In this document: positions 32,500 through 47,400 of the stretch, one piece after another
How the letters are laid out: every line of letters begins with the position of its first letter
Position numbering within the stretch: the first letter of the stretch is position 1
Origin: Ciona savignyi
Taxonomy: Eukaryota; Chordata; Ascidiacea; Phlebobranchia; Cionidae
Length of the DNA: 64,000 nt
Assembly: GCA_000149265.1 (NCBI GenBank)
Contig: CH001286.1
Span: forward strand, 261,784-325,783
Reading direction: 5' to 3'
The notes under the pieces: generated by a model
What the model was told of the DNA's origin: nothing
Databases searched by the model: none
What the model saw: only the letters and a program-made list of their open reading frames with translations
Program-made: the position numbers and the translations under genes

Positions 32500-35400
32500 C
32501 TGCAGGTACTTCATATCAATTTGTTATATTTTCACGTATTTTTCACCAAAATAACAGTTAGGATGTTATTGATCACAAAAATGATCATATGTGGGATATG
32601 ATTGAGTCAAATGGTAAATGAATTTATATAAACAATATTTTACAATTATGATGCAATAGAACACAATGCACATTATTTACAATTCTTCATTAATTTTATT
32701 TTTTTAAATTTCATTAATTTGGTAACAACTGAAATGTTGATCGACAGCAGGTGAGTTGTAATAAAGCTAATACCAACCAATAAACAAACATCTTATGAAC
32801 CTGAGGCTTACCTGGGGAGAAGGGAGTTGTTTGATCGCATCTTCCATGATAAAGCGATTCTTTGGTGAAAGTATGTAAATCCCCAAATCCAGTTTGGATA
32901 TTTTGCCGAGGCAACTTGACAGACATTGGAAAACTTCATCAGGAAGAAGTCCATAATTATTCATTCTAAGTTTCATCTGTTTATAATAAAAATATGAGGT
33001 AAATACACACCTGAAGATTTTAAGAATGGATATTCATGATGTATTCCTGTCTTCTGTGGATGAGAAACCAACATTACCATAAAAAATTATAAGATTTTGC
33101 ATAAATTAATTTGCTTTAACAGGTCTAATATCGCGGTAGTTTTAAGCGGAATTGTTCATGGTTGTTCACATTATTCGTTTCAAAACCAAATTTATTTTTA
33201 GCAAATCTTTGAGTATACAATTATTAAATAGCATCTAATCATTTACCAATAAACTGAGGCATGTGGTAAACTAAAAACCTTCTATAAAAACTGGATGTTT
33301 TACATGTTAACATAAAGTTGATATTTTTACCTTGTTCTGTCGCTCGTTGATAGCTTGCCTTAAACCTACAACCAGCTGTCCGCATCCGTCTAACCGAAGT
33401 TCATCCAGAGCTTCCATGTGCGGTTGCAAATATCCAGCTATATCCCTTATGTACAACTCATCAGACCATTTCTGTGACCAAACTCCATTTGTTATCACTT
33501 TTCGTGGTTTTGTTATCACAATGGTGCAGAAACGTATTACGTGTATGTTGCGTATACAATGTACTTATGGCTCATTACAACGGATTTACCCACCTTTGTA
33601 TAAACTTTAAAATAAAATTAGAAAATGTCAAATAAATAACAAACTTGGTGATAAACAATACATTGATGTGCTGACCATTGTGTTTATTATGCAGCATGAG
33701 CAGCCAGTGGTTATAAATAGCGGAATGGCATCATATAAATGCTACATGGTATTTTTTGTTACGTCTAAAGCCTAATCACATGGTGTTGAATGGCATGTAT
33801 TATCCAAATGAAAAATAATCACAAATCAAAGACTGTTATAATAAATAAAACCTAGATGGTACCATATACATACATGATATAAGCGAATTATGTTATATGG
33901 TATTTCTATGTTATAAATGATCGCTGAACTTCTAATTGAAATCGCAATATGAGCCTACTGCATTGTTACTTGTCCAATACTTCAATATGACAAGTTACAA
34001 AAGCTATCCTACCATATATGTGAAGTATAAGATAAATTATACTTATCAAAGAAAATGGGTGACATTATGAGTTGCATATATCACATGGGACAATAGATTA
34101 ATAGAAATGAGTGCAATCTTTAAACCAGGTTGGTAAACATCTTTGTTATAAATTACAAATCAAAAACAGACTTACTTGAGGGGCACATGAATTTAAACAT
34201 AACCTCGTGATCTGAAATTAAAATTTAGGGTAAGTCGATATTTTTGTGATACATCATTTATATTTGAGTAAAATTAAACCATATTTATCTACATAAAAAG
34301 GTAATAATTCTATTCACTTTAAATGTTAAAAATATGATATTTTAATTTAATGGATAATACTTACATATAAACTTACCATATAACAAACTAATTTGTGATA
34401 TTAAATAATACATGTCGAAAGCCACATGTTATCCCACCTTTCCAGGTTCAAGTTGAAGAATCCGTTTCAGATCATCATCAGCTTTATCAAATATACTCAC
34501 TGTCCAAGTCTTCACCCATTGAGCACCGTCTTGTTCATCCCATTTACCATAAAAATCATCTACAACCAAGTCCTGGGGAAAAATAATCAAAGTTACAAAG
34601 CAGAAATACATTGTGTACAACTGTATATAGAGAGTTGTTAGAGTTATGTATAGGTGGACAGAAATAAAACCGAAATTTTCTTGTTTTATGATTTCAAGTT
34701 TAACCTCAAAATCCTCAGTCGACCTTACTGTAACCTGGAAAAATGGAAATGCGTTACAACTAGATGCTGTCCGATGACCACATTATCCCCATTATAACCA
34801 CTTCTCGTCACAAGTCATCGCCATGTTGTATTTTGACTAAGTAATGCCGTATAAAATATTTTTATTTTGGAAATGTGGTAGAAAATAGCAGATCAGGGCC
34901 AAATATCTGCGCGAGTAATACTTGCATTATTACTCGTGTGTCGCGTGCCTTACGAGTAAAATTGTACTCTCGCATATAAAAAACTAATTAACGTTTACCG
35001 TGGCAGTTTTATATTTAACTGGAGTATAAGTTTTTTTATTTTACATACGGCACGTCTAAATACTGGAGTATACCACATCATAATGTAAGATTGTTATAAT
35101 ACGACATTAAAAAAATTGTCACGTCATACAAACTACAGTTGCAAGCCATGTTTACTCCCGTTACTCGAGTGAGCTTTCACATGTGAATGAATTCTTACTC
35201 GCCCCAAATTTGATGGATTTTTCGCCATGCACAATGAGGGAGGTGTGTACAAAAGTTATCAGATAACTAACTGCTGTATATACCGCGCCCTTAATTATAG
35301 ACAACCGTATTTGCAATTCAAAAGAATTATGCACCTATTTATATTTACATATGCGCCAATATGCAATTCCCTATTAGTGGTCTACAAGAGCTGTTCAATA

Positions 35401-38400
35401 CAAATTCTTTGTCAAAATGCTACCATTGTTACAGCAAGTTATGCTATATCTGCCTTGTGTAAGATGAATAGAGTTTAGGCGACAATTTGTGGAAATCCCA
35501 ACAATTTTTCAGGTTAGTATAAAGCTATAAACTATTCTAAACCAATTACTTATTTTTCGTTTGCCAGGATGTGGAAACTATTTAATTTTTCTTTGGTAGC
35601 CTGCTGTAAGCTTCAAAAACAATGGAGCCACTAAAAATTGAAATGGTGCTCCGGACCAGGTCTTCTTAAACGTTTAAGCTTGCGATCACTTTTAATTTAT
35701 TATAATTTTCTGCAAACCTCACGTTTAAAAAATCTTTTCTGCAAACCTCACGTTTAAAAATTGACCTAAAGTTTGGGAAGCCATGATAGGCGGTTTAGTG
35801 GCTTAACTTCATGATGTCCTGTGAAATAATGAAAAGGTTATTCATGTTTATCCCTCAGAATGGAAAGAAATAGAAGGGATATTACTTCACGCCAATTGTT
35901 ATCGGAACTGTTAAAGTGTGTTATGTCTAAATGAGAAGTTAATTCAATTTGGTAGAACCCAATAATCCACCGAGTCCGCATGATGTATGCAATGTGCCTG
36001 GTCAGAACAAAAATAAAACTAATAGCTAGTTCCAATTTTAAACCTTCAACCATTCAGCCGAAAAGCGACGCAATAAATTACCAAGATATTTGAACGAACT
36101 AATTATTTTCATTTAAACAATATGTAAAAATAATGTTTAATAATTTCTAATTGATTCTTAGCATCATTAAACTTATCTCAGTGGTTTAGATGGTTGGCTT
36201 AGAGATGGAGAACAGGGCTATTAGCCGAATAATTATTGGTATAAATCAGCTGCTTGTGCGAGTCAGTTGAAAGATAATTAATCTAAAATTAAAGATAGTT
36301 AAGCTAACTAACTTGAGGGTTGGGAAGTTGTTGAACAGCTTCATGTAAGATGATGCGACTTTGTAAGGATACATGCCTCTGATAAATATGTAATTTGCTG
36401 ATGTTGCACAGACAATCGCCCAAAGCCTTCTCTGCACCATCATTATCGCGGCTTAATAGGCTTATATGCAAGACCATCTAAAATGAAAGTAATCTTGGTT
36501 GTAACACAAAGATTTAACGAAGTTGTGAAGTTGGTTAGCTAAGTTGAATGAAAGATTCGCGTTTATTCTTTTACTCTCCCATACCTAAACAATGGGTCTG
36601 TATCAATTGGAAGGGAATCAATCGGCTTGGGGCATGGGTAACATTTGAGTTGTTTATTTTATGAAGATAATTATGAATCAATATATTGTAACATGCAGCT
36701 CATATGGAAATTGATTTGCCTAACAAAGTTCATATTAAAGACAGGGGCAAACCAAAGTTTGTAGTAACCAACAAGTGGGGAACCCGCCATCCACTATATG
36801 CTCAACATCAAGATACTACTATTATTAAGATCATTTATTTTGAGCTGTTCTAAAATCAACATAGTTTTAAAAACAGGATTAAGTATTGTTTGCCCTTCCA
36901 ACGTTTCCAAACAAAATTTCTAATGAATAAATATGTAATGATAGTCGACATGTCATAGGTAAACAACATTTAATATCATTTACCAATATTTACAACAAAT
37001 TTATGCCTGTGATAAACTTATTTAATAATTTTGTCTTCATATTTTATTCGGTTAGCACTCAGAAGAAAACCAGCTACAAATACTGGATACGTCACTTTTA
37101 ATACTTCAAACAGCAAGGATTGAGATTTTACAACGGAAATCAAGCAACTTAAATCAATGTTCATGTTTTACACGTCAACATAAAGTTGATATAATTACCT
37201 TGTTCTGTCGCTCTTTGATAATTTGGCTCAAAACTACAATCAGCTGTCCGCATCCATATAACTGAAGTTCATCCAGAACTTCCATGTGTGGTTGCAAATA
37301 TCCAGCTATGTCCGTCATCTCTAATTGTATTAACCATGCCTGTTACGAAACTCCATTTGTTATCACTTATCTGTGATTATATTTTATTGAGAAACGAAGG
37401 ATGAATTTAATGATATTATTAAGATAAATGCAAACAACAGGGCCTAGTAAATATTTTTTAACTACGTAGATATGTCCTATGGACATAACAGTACAAATGT
37501 ATCCCAATAAAACTGATAGATTTTTTATTAAAAGAAGAATTGGAGAATTGTATTTTCGTAAGAGCTATGGATAACTAAGTTAATAACAAGAGATGACAAA
37601 CTTCTAAAAAGGTAACGCTTAACAAATCAAAATGATGTTTATTTATTAGTGTGGGAAAACACAGCGGAACTTTATAACATGGACAATAGTGAGAATACCA
37701 CATGTGTCCAATAACTGAGCCATTATAACGACAGCGGCCAATATTCATTTTTTATCTCAACGCACAGTTTCCATTGACTTTGCATTTTCTAACACGAAAG
37801 ACATGAACTTACTACGAGACTGTTGTCTAAAGGATGCACTTTATCTTATTACAAATCATTTACTCACCTTAGTATACATTTTAAACTAAAATTATGGAAT
37901 GTTAAATATTTAACGACTTGGTGATAAAGAATGCATTGATGTGCTGTTCATTGTGTTTATCGTGCAGCGTGATCAATTGTTACTTGATATTTCTATGTTG
38001 GATATGATCTCCAGCCAGTGGACTTTTAATTGAGCTCGCAGAATGAGGCTACTGGTCTGTTACTTTTCCAGAACTGCATTTTGCATGCAATAAAAGCTTT
38101 CCTACCATGTATGTTAAGTATGGTATACAGGTCTTGTATATTAATTATAATAATTAAAAGAAATGCTTGATAATATGAGTTGAATATATTACATGGGACA
38201 ATATGAGATTAATCCGGACACATTGGAAGATTTAGAAATGAGTGCAATCTCTCCAACAGATTGGTAAACATATTTGTTATAATTTAAAAATTAAACACAG
38301 ATGTACTCACTTGGTAGTCATCATCTGCTTGCAACGATAACCCCGTGATCTGAAATTAAAATTTAAGGATAATTTGATATTTATCATGCGAAACATTATT

Positions 38401-41400
38401 TATCCACATAAAACAGGTTATTAATTCGATTTACTTTATATGTTAATGTAGAATAATAAAAATGATATTTTAATTCCATGGAAAATACTTAACTTAACAT
38501 ATACCTTTTTGTTCGTGATATTAAATAATACATGTTATATTTAAAGCCACATTTTATCCCACCTTTCCAGATTCAAGTTGAAGAATTCGTATCAGATCAC
38601 CAGTTTCATCATGTCCATACACTGTCCAAGTCTTCCCCCATTGAGCACCGCTCTGTTCAAGCCAACCACCACCACCAACTACAACCAAGTCCTGAGAAAA
38701 TATGTTCAATGTTACAAAGCAGAAATACATTGTTTAGAATTGCATATATGGAGTTGTATAAATCATGTAGGTGGAGAATAAATGAACATAAATTCTCCTT
38801 GATTTAATATAGAATGCTTGATATTAGAATAATCTTATCGCAGTAGTTTTTTCAAGTTAGTTACAATAATACTATAGCTATGATTGAAAACATATTAGTT
38901 TTCACATAATTATATGGCCACTTACATATTAATGATAAATGTCATATTCAATTTATTTTGTCAGGAAAGAGTGCGCAGGAACATGGAAAGTTATCAGCAT
39001 TTTGTATTTTGTTAAATGCACTATGTCTCATTTCCCGTTTATTTACGTTGTCGATTATGGATTATGACAAATATGTTGACAGGTATGTTGCGTATTATTT
39101 ATTTTACTTTAACTTTTCGCATATTACTGCCAAACTATAATGAAAAATCTTCTATATATTTATTGACGATCTCTTTAATCAATATTAGGAAAAGATATAT
39201 ATTACGAAATAGAAACGGTTGTTACACCACTTTAATAACGTGACATGCATTTTCAATCTATGATGAAAGTGAAGCTAAAAACGATGCAAAATGACAATCA
39301 AATGCAAATATAATAATAACTGAAGATTAATTATTGCGAAAATATTTTTTTGCTATTTTAGCATTATGCTGTCTGACATAATTGCGTGATCGCGAAAGTG
39401 ACGTGTATCACAAATGTTGTTTAAAGTGACGTGTAACACAAATGTGGATTAAGGTGACGTGTATCACAAATGTGGATTAAGGTGACGTGTATCACAAATG
39501 TGGATTAAGGTGACGTGTATCACAAATGTGGATTAAGGTGACGTGTATCACAAATGTGGATTAAGGTGATGTATATCACAAATGTGGATTAAGGTGACGT
39601 GTTTCACAAAAGTGTCGCAAATGTGGATTAAAGTGACGTGTATAACAAATGTCCACAATATTAATGTGGAGCCCAGCCATGCGGTTGCCGCTTTGTCTGG
39701 ACATTTCTGCTGAATGTGCAAATTTGGATTTCTTCACAGAATTAACATAAATTACTGAAAAACATGTTAAAAATCTTTTTTTAAATTGTAGATTTTGAAG
39801 TATTGATTTATTTAAATTAACTAATGAGAAATGATGAAAATATTCGTATCAATGTAAGTCTTGGAAAATTCTTGATGAAACGTTCGGATAAAAAGAGTAT
39901 CGAGTTATTCTTTTATTTCAATTGTCAACGTTTGGTATTAAACTAAACTAATATTCAAAGTGTAATTGTTATTTAAAGTAAATAATCCTCACTAGAGTTC
40001 CAATCNNNNNNNNNNNNNNNNNNNNNNNNNNNNNNNNNNNNNNNNNNNNNNNNNNNNNNNNNNNNNNNNNNNNNNNNNNNNNNNNNNNNNNNNNNNNNNN
40101 NNNNNNNNNNNNNNNNNNNNNNNNNNNNNNNNNNNNNNNNNNNNNNNNNNNNNNNNNNNNNNNNNNNNNNNNNNNNNNNNNNNNNNNNNNNNNNNNNNNN
40201 NNNNNNNNNNNNNNNNNNNNNNNNNNNNNNNNNNNNNNNNNNNNNNNNNNNNNNNNNNNNNNNNNNNNNNNNNNNNNNNNNNNNNNNNNNNNNNNNNNNN
40301 NNNNNNNNNNNNNNNNNNNNNNNNNNNNNNNNNNNNNNNNNNNNNNNNNNNNNNNNNNNNNNNNNNNNNNNNNNNNNNNNNNNNNNNNNNNNNNNNNNNN
40401 NNNNNNNNNNNNNNNNNNNNNNNNNNNNNNNNNNNNNNNNNNNNNNNNNNNNNNNNNNNNNNNNNNNNNNNNNNNNNNNNNNNNNNNNNNNNNNNNNNNN
40501 NNNNNNNNNNNNNNNNNNNNNNNNNNNNNNNNNNNNNNNNNNNNNNNNNNNNNNNNNNNNNNNNNNNNNNNNNNNNNNNNNNNNNNNNNNNNNNNNNNNN
40601 NNNNNNNNNNNNNNNNNNNNNNNNNNNNNNNNNNNNNNNNNNNNNNTCACAAATGTGTATTAAGGTGACGTGTATCACAAATGTGGATTAAGGTGACGTG
40701 TATCACAAAAGTGGATTAAGGTGACGTGTATCACAAATGTGGATTAAGGTGACGTGTATCACAAATGTGGATTAAGGTGATGTGTATCACAAATGTGGAT
40801 TAAGGTGATGTGTATCACAAATGTGGATTAAGGTGATGTGTATCACAAATGTGTATTAAGGTGACGTGTATCACAAAAGTGGATTAAGGTGACGTGTATC
40901 ACAAATGTGGATTAAGGTGACGTGTATCACAAATGTGGATTAAGGTGATGTGTATCACAAATGTGGATTAAGGTGATGTGTATCACAAATGTGGATTATG
41001 GTGATGTGTATCACAAATGTGGATTAAGGTGATGTGTATCACAAATGTGTATTAAGGTGACGTGTATCACAAAAGTGGATTAAGGTGACGTGTATCACAA
41101 ATGTGGATTAAGGTGACGTGTATCACAAATGTGGATTAAGGTGATGTGTATCACAAATGTGGATTAAGGTGATGTGTATCACAAATGTGGATTAAGGTGA
41201 TGTGTATCACAAATGTGTATTAAGGTGACGTGTATCACAAATGGGTACCACTCGTCACATCCTGCCGTTTATAGAGGTCTTAATTGGTTATACGCCATCT
41301 ATATTATAACAAAGCCTTCCCTGTTTATTCACAGCACAGGAGCAGCCAATGTATATCGATCATAATAATAAATAAATATACTATAACAAACCGTATTAAA

Positions 41401-44400
41401 ATGAAAATGTTGTAAGTTTAAGTTTCAACTTAACTTTGGGTTAAGTTTGATAAGCAATTAATTAGAATAAACAACTTTTAAATCGCGTTAAGGTGTAATG
41501 TAGCAGGTATTTTCTTTCCTAATTTAAATTTTTGCATCACAAGATTAGCGTTTTTGGACGCGATCCAGATCGCGATCGACAGGGCTTTTTAATGATCGCG
41601 ATTGGATCGGGATCGCGAAATAACCTCATCGGCAAATGGTTAACGGTTGTAATCAGCTGTTAGGAACAAGTCATTTAAAAGCTATTTAATCTAAAATTAT
41701 AGATAGTTAAGATGACTTACTTGAGGGTTGGGAAGTTGTTGAATAGCTTCGCGTAAGATGATGCGAATTGGTACGGGTATACGCGACTCATTAATTCGTA
41801 ATTTGCTAATGTTGCGCAGACAATCGCCCAAAGCCTTTGCTCCATCATCATCGAGGTCAGAATTTATATATAAGTTAATCTGCGAAACAAACCGTGTAAA
41901 CGTACATACAGTCCATATACATGCAGCAGCTATAAAACAAGAAAACATTATGACAACTGGGGTATATCATGTATACCGTATCATTAAGGTATAATTAGCT
42001 CAAACTAAGAAGTATATATACTTCGATATTTCTCTCAAATTATCTAAGACTTGTACATGCCTATGGTGAATACTTTTGTGTGAATCAGATTAGATATTTT
42101 TCGTAGTATAGTTTAGTTAGATTTTTCTGTAATCTAAAAAAGTTACTTAGTAAAATTATCCATTTACTGTCACAGTGGACTTTCATTTCACACCTTAACA
42201 TTTAAACTTAAATTCTGTTTGTTGATTTTTAAAGATTGAAGCCAACACATGCCACGCAGGAAAGGAAAATAAATATATATATCCCAAAGAAAATTCACTG
42301 AAAAGTAAAGACGGGAAGACTACAATTGAATACAAATGCATGGGCAACGTGTGCAGTAAACCCTTTACTAAGAAATAATTATTAAATTAATAGTTAAAAC
42401 AAAATTGACAAACAATTTAAGTTCAGTGTCTTTATATCCGGACTCCAGTCATGTGTGGGTAAACATCATCTACTGCTGTTGATATGATTCAGATCAAACT
42501 TTAGTAAATGTCCGTCTGTGTGTGTCATTTTCCAGGTGGAAGTTTTAGAACATGGCCAATCTTTTGGCGACGACTTACTGAAGTTCATGATGGAATAAGG
42601 ATTATTAATGCCAATCATGCTCTCGTCGCTTTCGTTGACCAGGTCCTGTAACACAAAGTTAACTTGGTGGCCGAGATAATAAACATAGTCGGTGGGCAGA
42701 AGTATTAACATCTTTAAACAGGGTTTGTACCCCATTTGCCTTTCCTTGCATGTTTGCCAGACCATCGTACGCAATTCATTATATCCAGCACGTAAGATTG
42801 AAGGCTCGATTTAATCACGCCGAAGAGTGTAGACGCATCCGTCGATTGGATCGCACGCAATCCAAGGAAAATTTCATTTGGACAGAGGTTCTTTTCGACG
42901 TATCTAACACAGATGGAAAACTGCTCGACCGTCGAACTATCGGTGGTCTCATCTGCTATAAAGCTATAATATTTTGCGTTGTTCACCTTTTTTTTAAATA
43001 TTAGACAAAATTTGACCTGCGCTTAGTTGGAGAAGTTAAACCGGGCGTCACCGCGTTTTATGAATTTTGTGGTAACTATCATTGTGTTGTTCTCTTGTGC
43101 AACCGATGCAATTAATATTATACATTAGAATTTGCACTGTGACAAATACAAATGACCCCAGTATAAATAATACAGAATTTAAAAAAAATATTTACAATAT
43201 GTGATTGCAACATTCAGCCATTATTGCGTACAACGTTTATTACGCAAATTATAAGGCTTTAACTTAGACCTATAGCAATTTTGATACCTTTTTTGCAAAA
43301 CCTGCATTTGATTTAATTTACGCCGGCTGAGTTCATTCTGTTATTAACTCAAGACGTAATTATTACTTAAAGCAGTTGTTTTACACCTACGTCAATATTT
43401 GCTTTATAAACCGCTGTGGGATCATTTAAAATATACAAAACTTAATAAATAATGCAATCACGAGTGCAGTTTTTTTTTCTATTTAGTAAAGTTTCCACTG
43501 CAAGTCAAGTTTAGCTCCAAGTCTAGGTTGTTTACATATGGGGTCGGAATGGAGATTTATGTACCTTGTATAGACGGCAGCGGATCCTGGGCCTGATCTT
43601 GGCCAATTAGATGCGTATAATAAAACAGGCGCTACAGACATCAGGAAAACATGTAAACAAACTGAATAAATAATGGGTCGTGGTATGTTACATAACTTTG
43701 GAAAGAATTCTGTTGTTTAAATGCCTGCCCTACATACATTTTGAGTTACCGCAAACTACCAAATAATAAAAATGGAGTGGTATCAGACCGAATGTCGTTT
43801 AACCGCAACAATACTTCTTTAGAGTGTGTTAGAATATGCAGCGCACGATGTTTGGAAGAGATTAACCACCTGTAACTTCAACGTTTGACGTTATGGGAAT
43901 AATAAGCGATCGGTGCTGCGCGCGTGGGTCTGATATACTGCCTCCAATCCGACCCCAAAACACTGGTTGAACGTCAGTTTGTTTAATGTCGAAACGTTGT
44001 CATTGAAACACACGAATAATTTAATGCACTTTACTCGTGAACGCTTCGTTACGAATCGCGTCGAAATAACGGCGCGATGCGGATAATAGACAGTTGCTTT
44101 CCTTGGTATTTACGACTTGCCAATCAGTTCCTCGTTGAAACCGGCATATGCGACTTTAGTCTTTTTCTTTCTGTGATATTAAGCCCCGTAAAAAGGAAAC
44201 TTCCAGCCAGTACTGACCGACGTTGCTGGCTTCTCCTCAGGGACTCACCGCCCTTAACCAACCCTCGAGCTCATCCAGTTCAAGCTCTGGACAACGTCTT
44301 ACGTCGTCGCACATGATAAGCCTTGAGGCTTAACTCGTGCCGGACGGACAGGCCCGGTGCTAGGAACCGCGGGGCCCAATTAGAAATGTAATGGCGGGGC

Positions 44401-47400
44401 CCCTACTCTTCTTAGCAAAATTTATGGGTGTTTATTTATCATAAAATACAAACCAGTACATACGAACTACAAAAATAGACAGTTAATACTTGCTATAAAA
44501 CAAATTAATGGCAATGTCAATGCTTATTTACGATATACTGTATTGTTTTACTTCCACTTCTTGTTTAGCAACCATATTCATTATGACGTAACAGGCAGAC
44601 ACACAAATATGAATTTGACTTATTTACGATGCATAACAAATTGATGTTATGAGAAAGAATATTATTTCACTTTTTATTTTACGTTTCAGTAATATTTTCA
44701 GTAATAATATATGTAATACAGAAAGACCCCCCCAGCGCGGGGCCCCTTCAAGGTGCGGGGCCCAATTTGATCTAATCGGTCAAATCGGCCTAAAACCGGC
44801 CCTGCGGACGGATATGCCATAATCGCTTGACCGACCGCATATTTTTCATTTACCTTAAGCGTTCAAGGATGATTTGCGATTTTGCTGCAAAGCAAAGCCA
44901 CCTTATCGCAGATTCTTGGATAAATGGGAGAATTTAAATTGTCATTGACCCCGTAGCTTATATGGTGCAGGCATGCTAAAATCTAACAAAGTTTTTCAGC
45001 TAACTTAAATGTTAGTTCCTATCCGTTTCGCAATTGTTTTAGATATATACAAATATTGTACATTTAAAATGTGTTTTACAAATGTTGTGTTTGACGCTTC
45101 ACGATGTGTTTGACTCTTTTATAAGTCGTTAACTTACAGATGTGCTTTAAAACGTTAGGAATCGAATATTATAAACTCTCACTGACACAATAATATAAGA
45201 AAACTTGGCCACATTGGATTGGGCAATTTCTCTGAACTTTTATCGTCCGTGAGATATTATGCCCTTCCAATTTAAAAATATGACTTAAAACTAGAGAGTG
45301 TCAACCACGTGTTTAACCATCACTATTTGTAAAACACATGTTGTATGCTCTGTATTCATGCTACAGGGTCCCTAACCATAATTTGTATTTTATACACCGA
45401 GTATGTAGTTTTTGTTTCTGCAAGCATAAACGCATGGGTCCCATAGTTAACATACCAAACATATTTTCAATATTTAGTTAAATAAAGAATAAACGTCTTA
45501 AATTTACGAACATTTTACCACAAATGTTTTAAATTATAGCTTCTTTTCAAGCGCTGTAGTGAAATAAAGCTAAATTGCCAAATAGTCCAATTTAGTTTTT
45601 CATTGTTTCATGGAATTCCCCTGGGTTTAATAGATAAGTTTTTGTTTTTACATAAGTGAGTCATGTTATGTAGCATTTCTTAAAGTTTTAATCTGATTTG
45701 TCGACTTCTTGTTGGAGATGTCAGTGCGATATGGCATGCCTGTCACAATCATAATTCAGGAACATATCTTCGTTTTCATGAGAATTGACCTCAGTAAATG
45801 TTTTCTTTATTTAATTAGCACAGAATGTCTAATGTTTTAACATTTTACCAAATTTTAATAAAATTAGAGCAGCCGTTCAAGCGCTATGGCCACAAAATCG
45901 AATTTATTAGAAAAAAAATGTTTTGGTTTTTTAACGACTGAGGGGAATTCTCCTAGAATCATTACCCACATTTTTGGTTTCTGCATATTTAGACCATGTT
46001 GACTTACAAATGTCCAATTTTCATTGCGATTTCATTACTCCTTTTGGTAGATGTCGGGGCGACATGGCATGCTTGTCACAATCATGATTTGAAACCATAT
46101 CCTATTTTTTGGGGTATTTCCCTAGGTAATTTCATTATTTCTTCTAAGTGTTAAATCAGTGACTAATGCACTTACATTCCGACAAATCTGTTTCAAATTG
46201 TTACACCCGTTCAAGCGCTATGCCCAAAAAAGGCAATTTTTTTAGAAAAAAATAGCGTTTTGGTTTTTAACGCCCCAGGGGAATTCCCCTGAATTTATCA
46301 CCCAAAATTTTGGTTTCTGCATATCTAAACCATGTACTCTAACAAATTACAAAGTTTCATTGTGATTTAATTACCCCTTTTGATGAATGTCGGAGCCACA
46401 AGCCACGCCTGTCACAATCATGATTGAGAACAAAATCTTGTTTTTTAGGGTATTTCCCTGGATATTTTTTGTATTTCTTTAAAGTAGTATATCAGTTGCT
46501 AATGTTCTTACATTATACCAAATCTAACTAAAATTGAAGTAGACGTTCAATCCCTATGCTAAAAAAAGCTATTTTTTTAGATAAAATTACCATTTTGGTT
46601 TTTCACCTCCCAGGGGAATTCCCGTGGCTAAATTACCCAAAATTGTGGTTTCTGCATATCTAGACCATGTGCGCTAACAAATGTTAAAGTTTCATTGCAA
46701 TTCCATCAGCCTTTCTGGTAGATGTAGGAGCCACAAGCCATGCCTGTCAAACCTTTAACGAAAAAAAAAAAACGGACAAAAACAATATGTGTCCCATTTT
46801 TCCAAATGGGACCCATAATTAATTTAGAATGTCACGTCGCGGAAATGGAGATTTTTCCAGTCATATTTGATAAAAGGGCATATTTAAGGTTCAATCAGTT
46901 GGTTTGGGGTCTATACGTCTAGTAAACATCCATATCCTCTTAAACATATTCATTTTTGGTTACTTAATGACCTGGTTTTATAGTGCCGCTTTTGTCATGT
47001 CATTCATTCTTTGTTCGATTTTTCCTGTTTACGATATTTGCGTTTAAGGTTTTGCACCAGTTGTCTGCGATGCTATTTCAGCAGTCATGTACGGTTATCG
47101 GTCTATTGCAATGTTTAAATGATCTTAAATTGTAACATTCATGTGATTTCTGTTTATTGATAGATGATTTACCTAATTTAATATGATTTTATAATTTTGA
47201 ATTTCTATCGTGTTTCTTACTTAACACACTTACAAAACATGGATTTTTGCAATAAGTGAGTTACATATCGACTGTTCACGCAATTTTAAATTCAATTTTT
47301 TTGCCGCATAACTTGAGGGAATCAAGGAATATCATATAGGGTGAATGATATAATGCACATATAAACCAACGGATCAAGGAATGATTAGTTCCTGACAGAT

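Noticed and set aside
39973..40678. ORFs spanning the second gap
   Set aside because: Composed of unknown residues from N bases within a satellite.
39398..41240. CRISPR-like 28-bp repeats
   Set aside because: No spacers; the repeats are continuous and the period equals the repeat length.
41545..41630. Cluster of CGATC/GATCGCGAT words as a regulatory array
   Set aside because: Short and imperfect; looks like a simple-sequence or decayed element end, with no supporting context.
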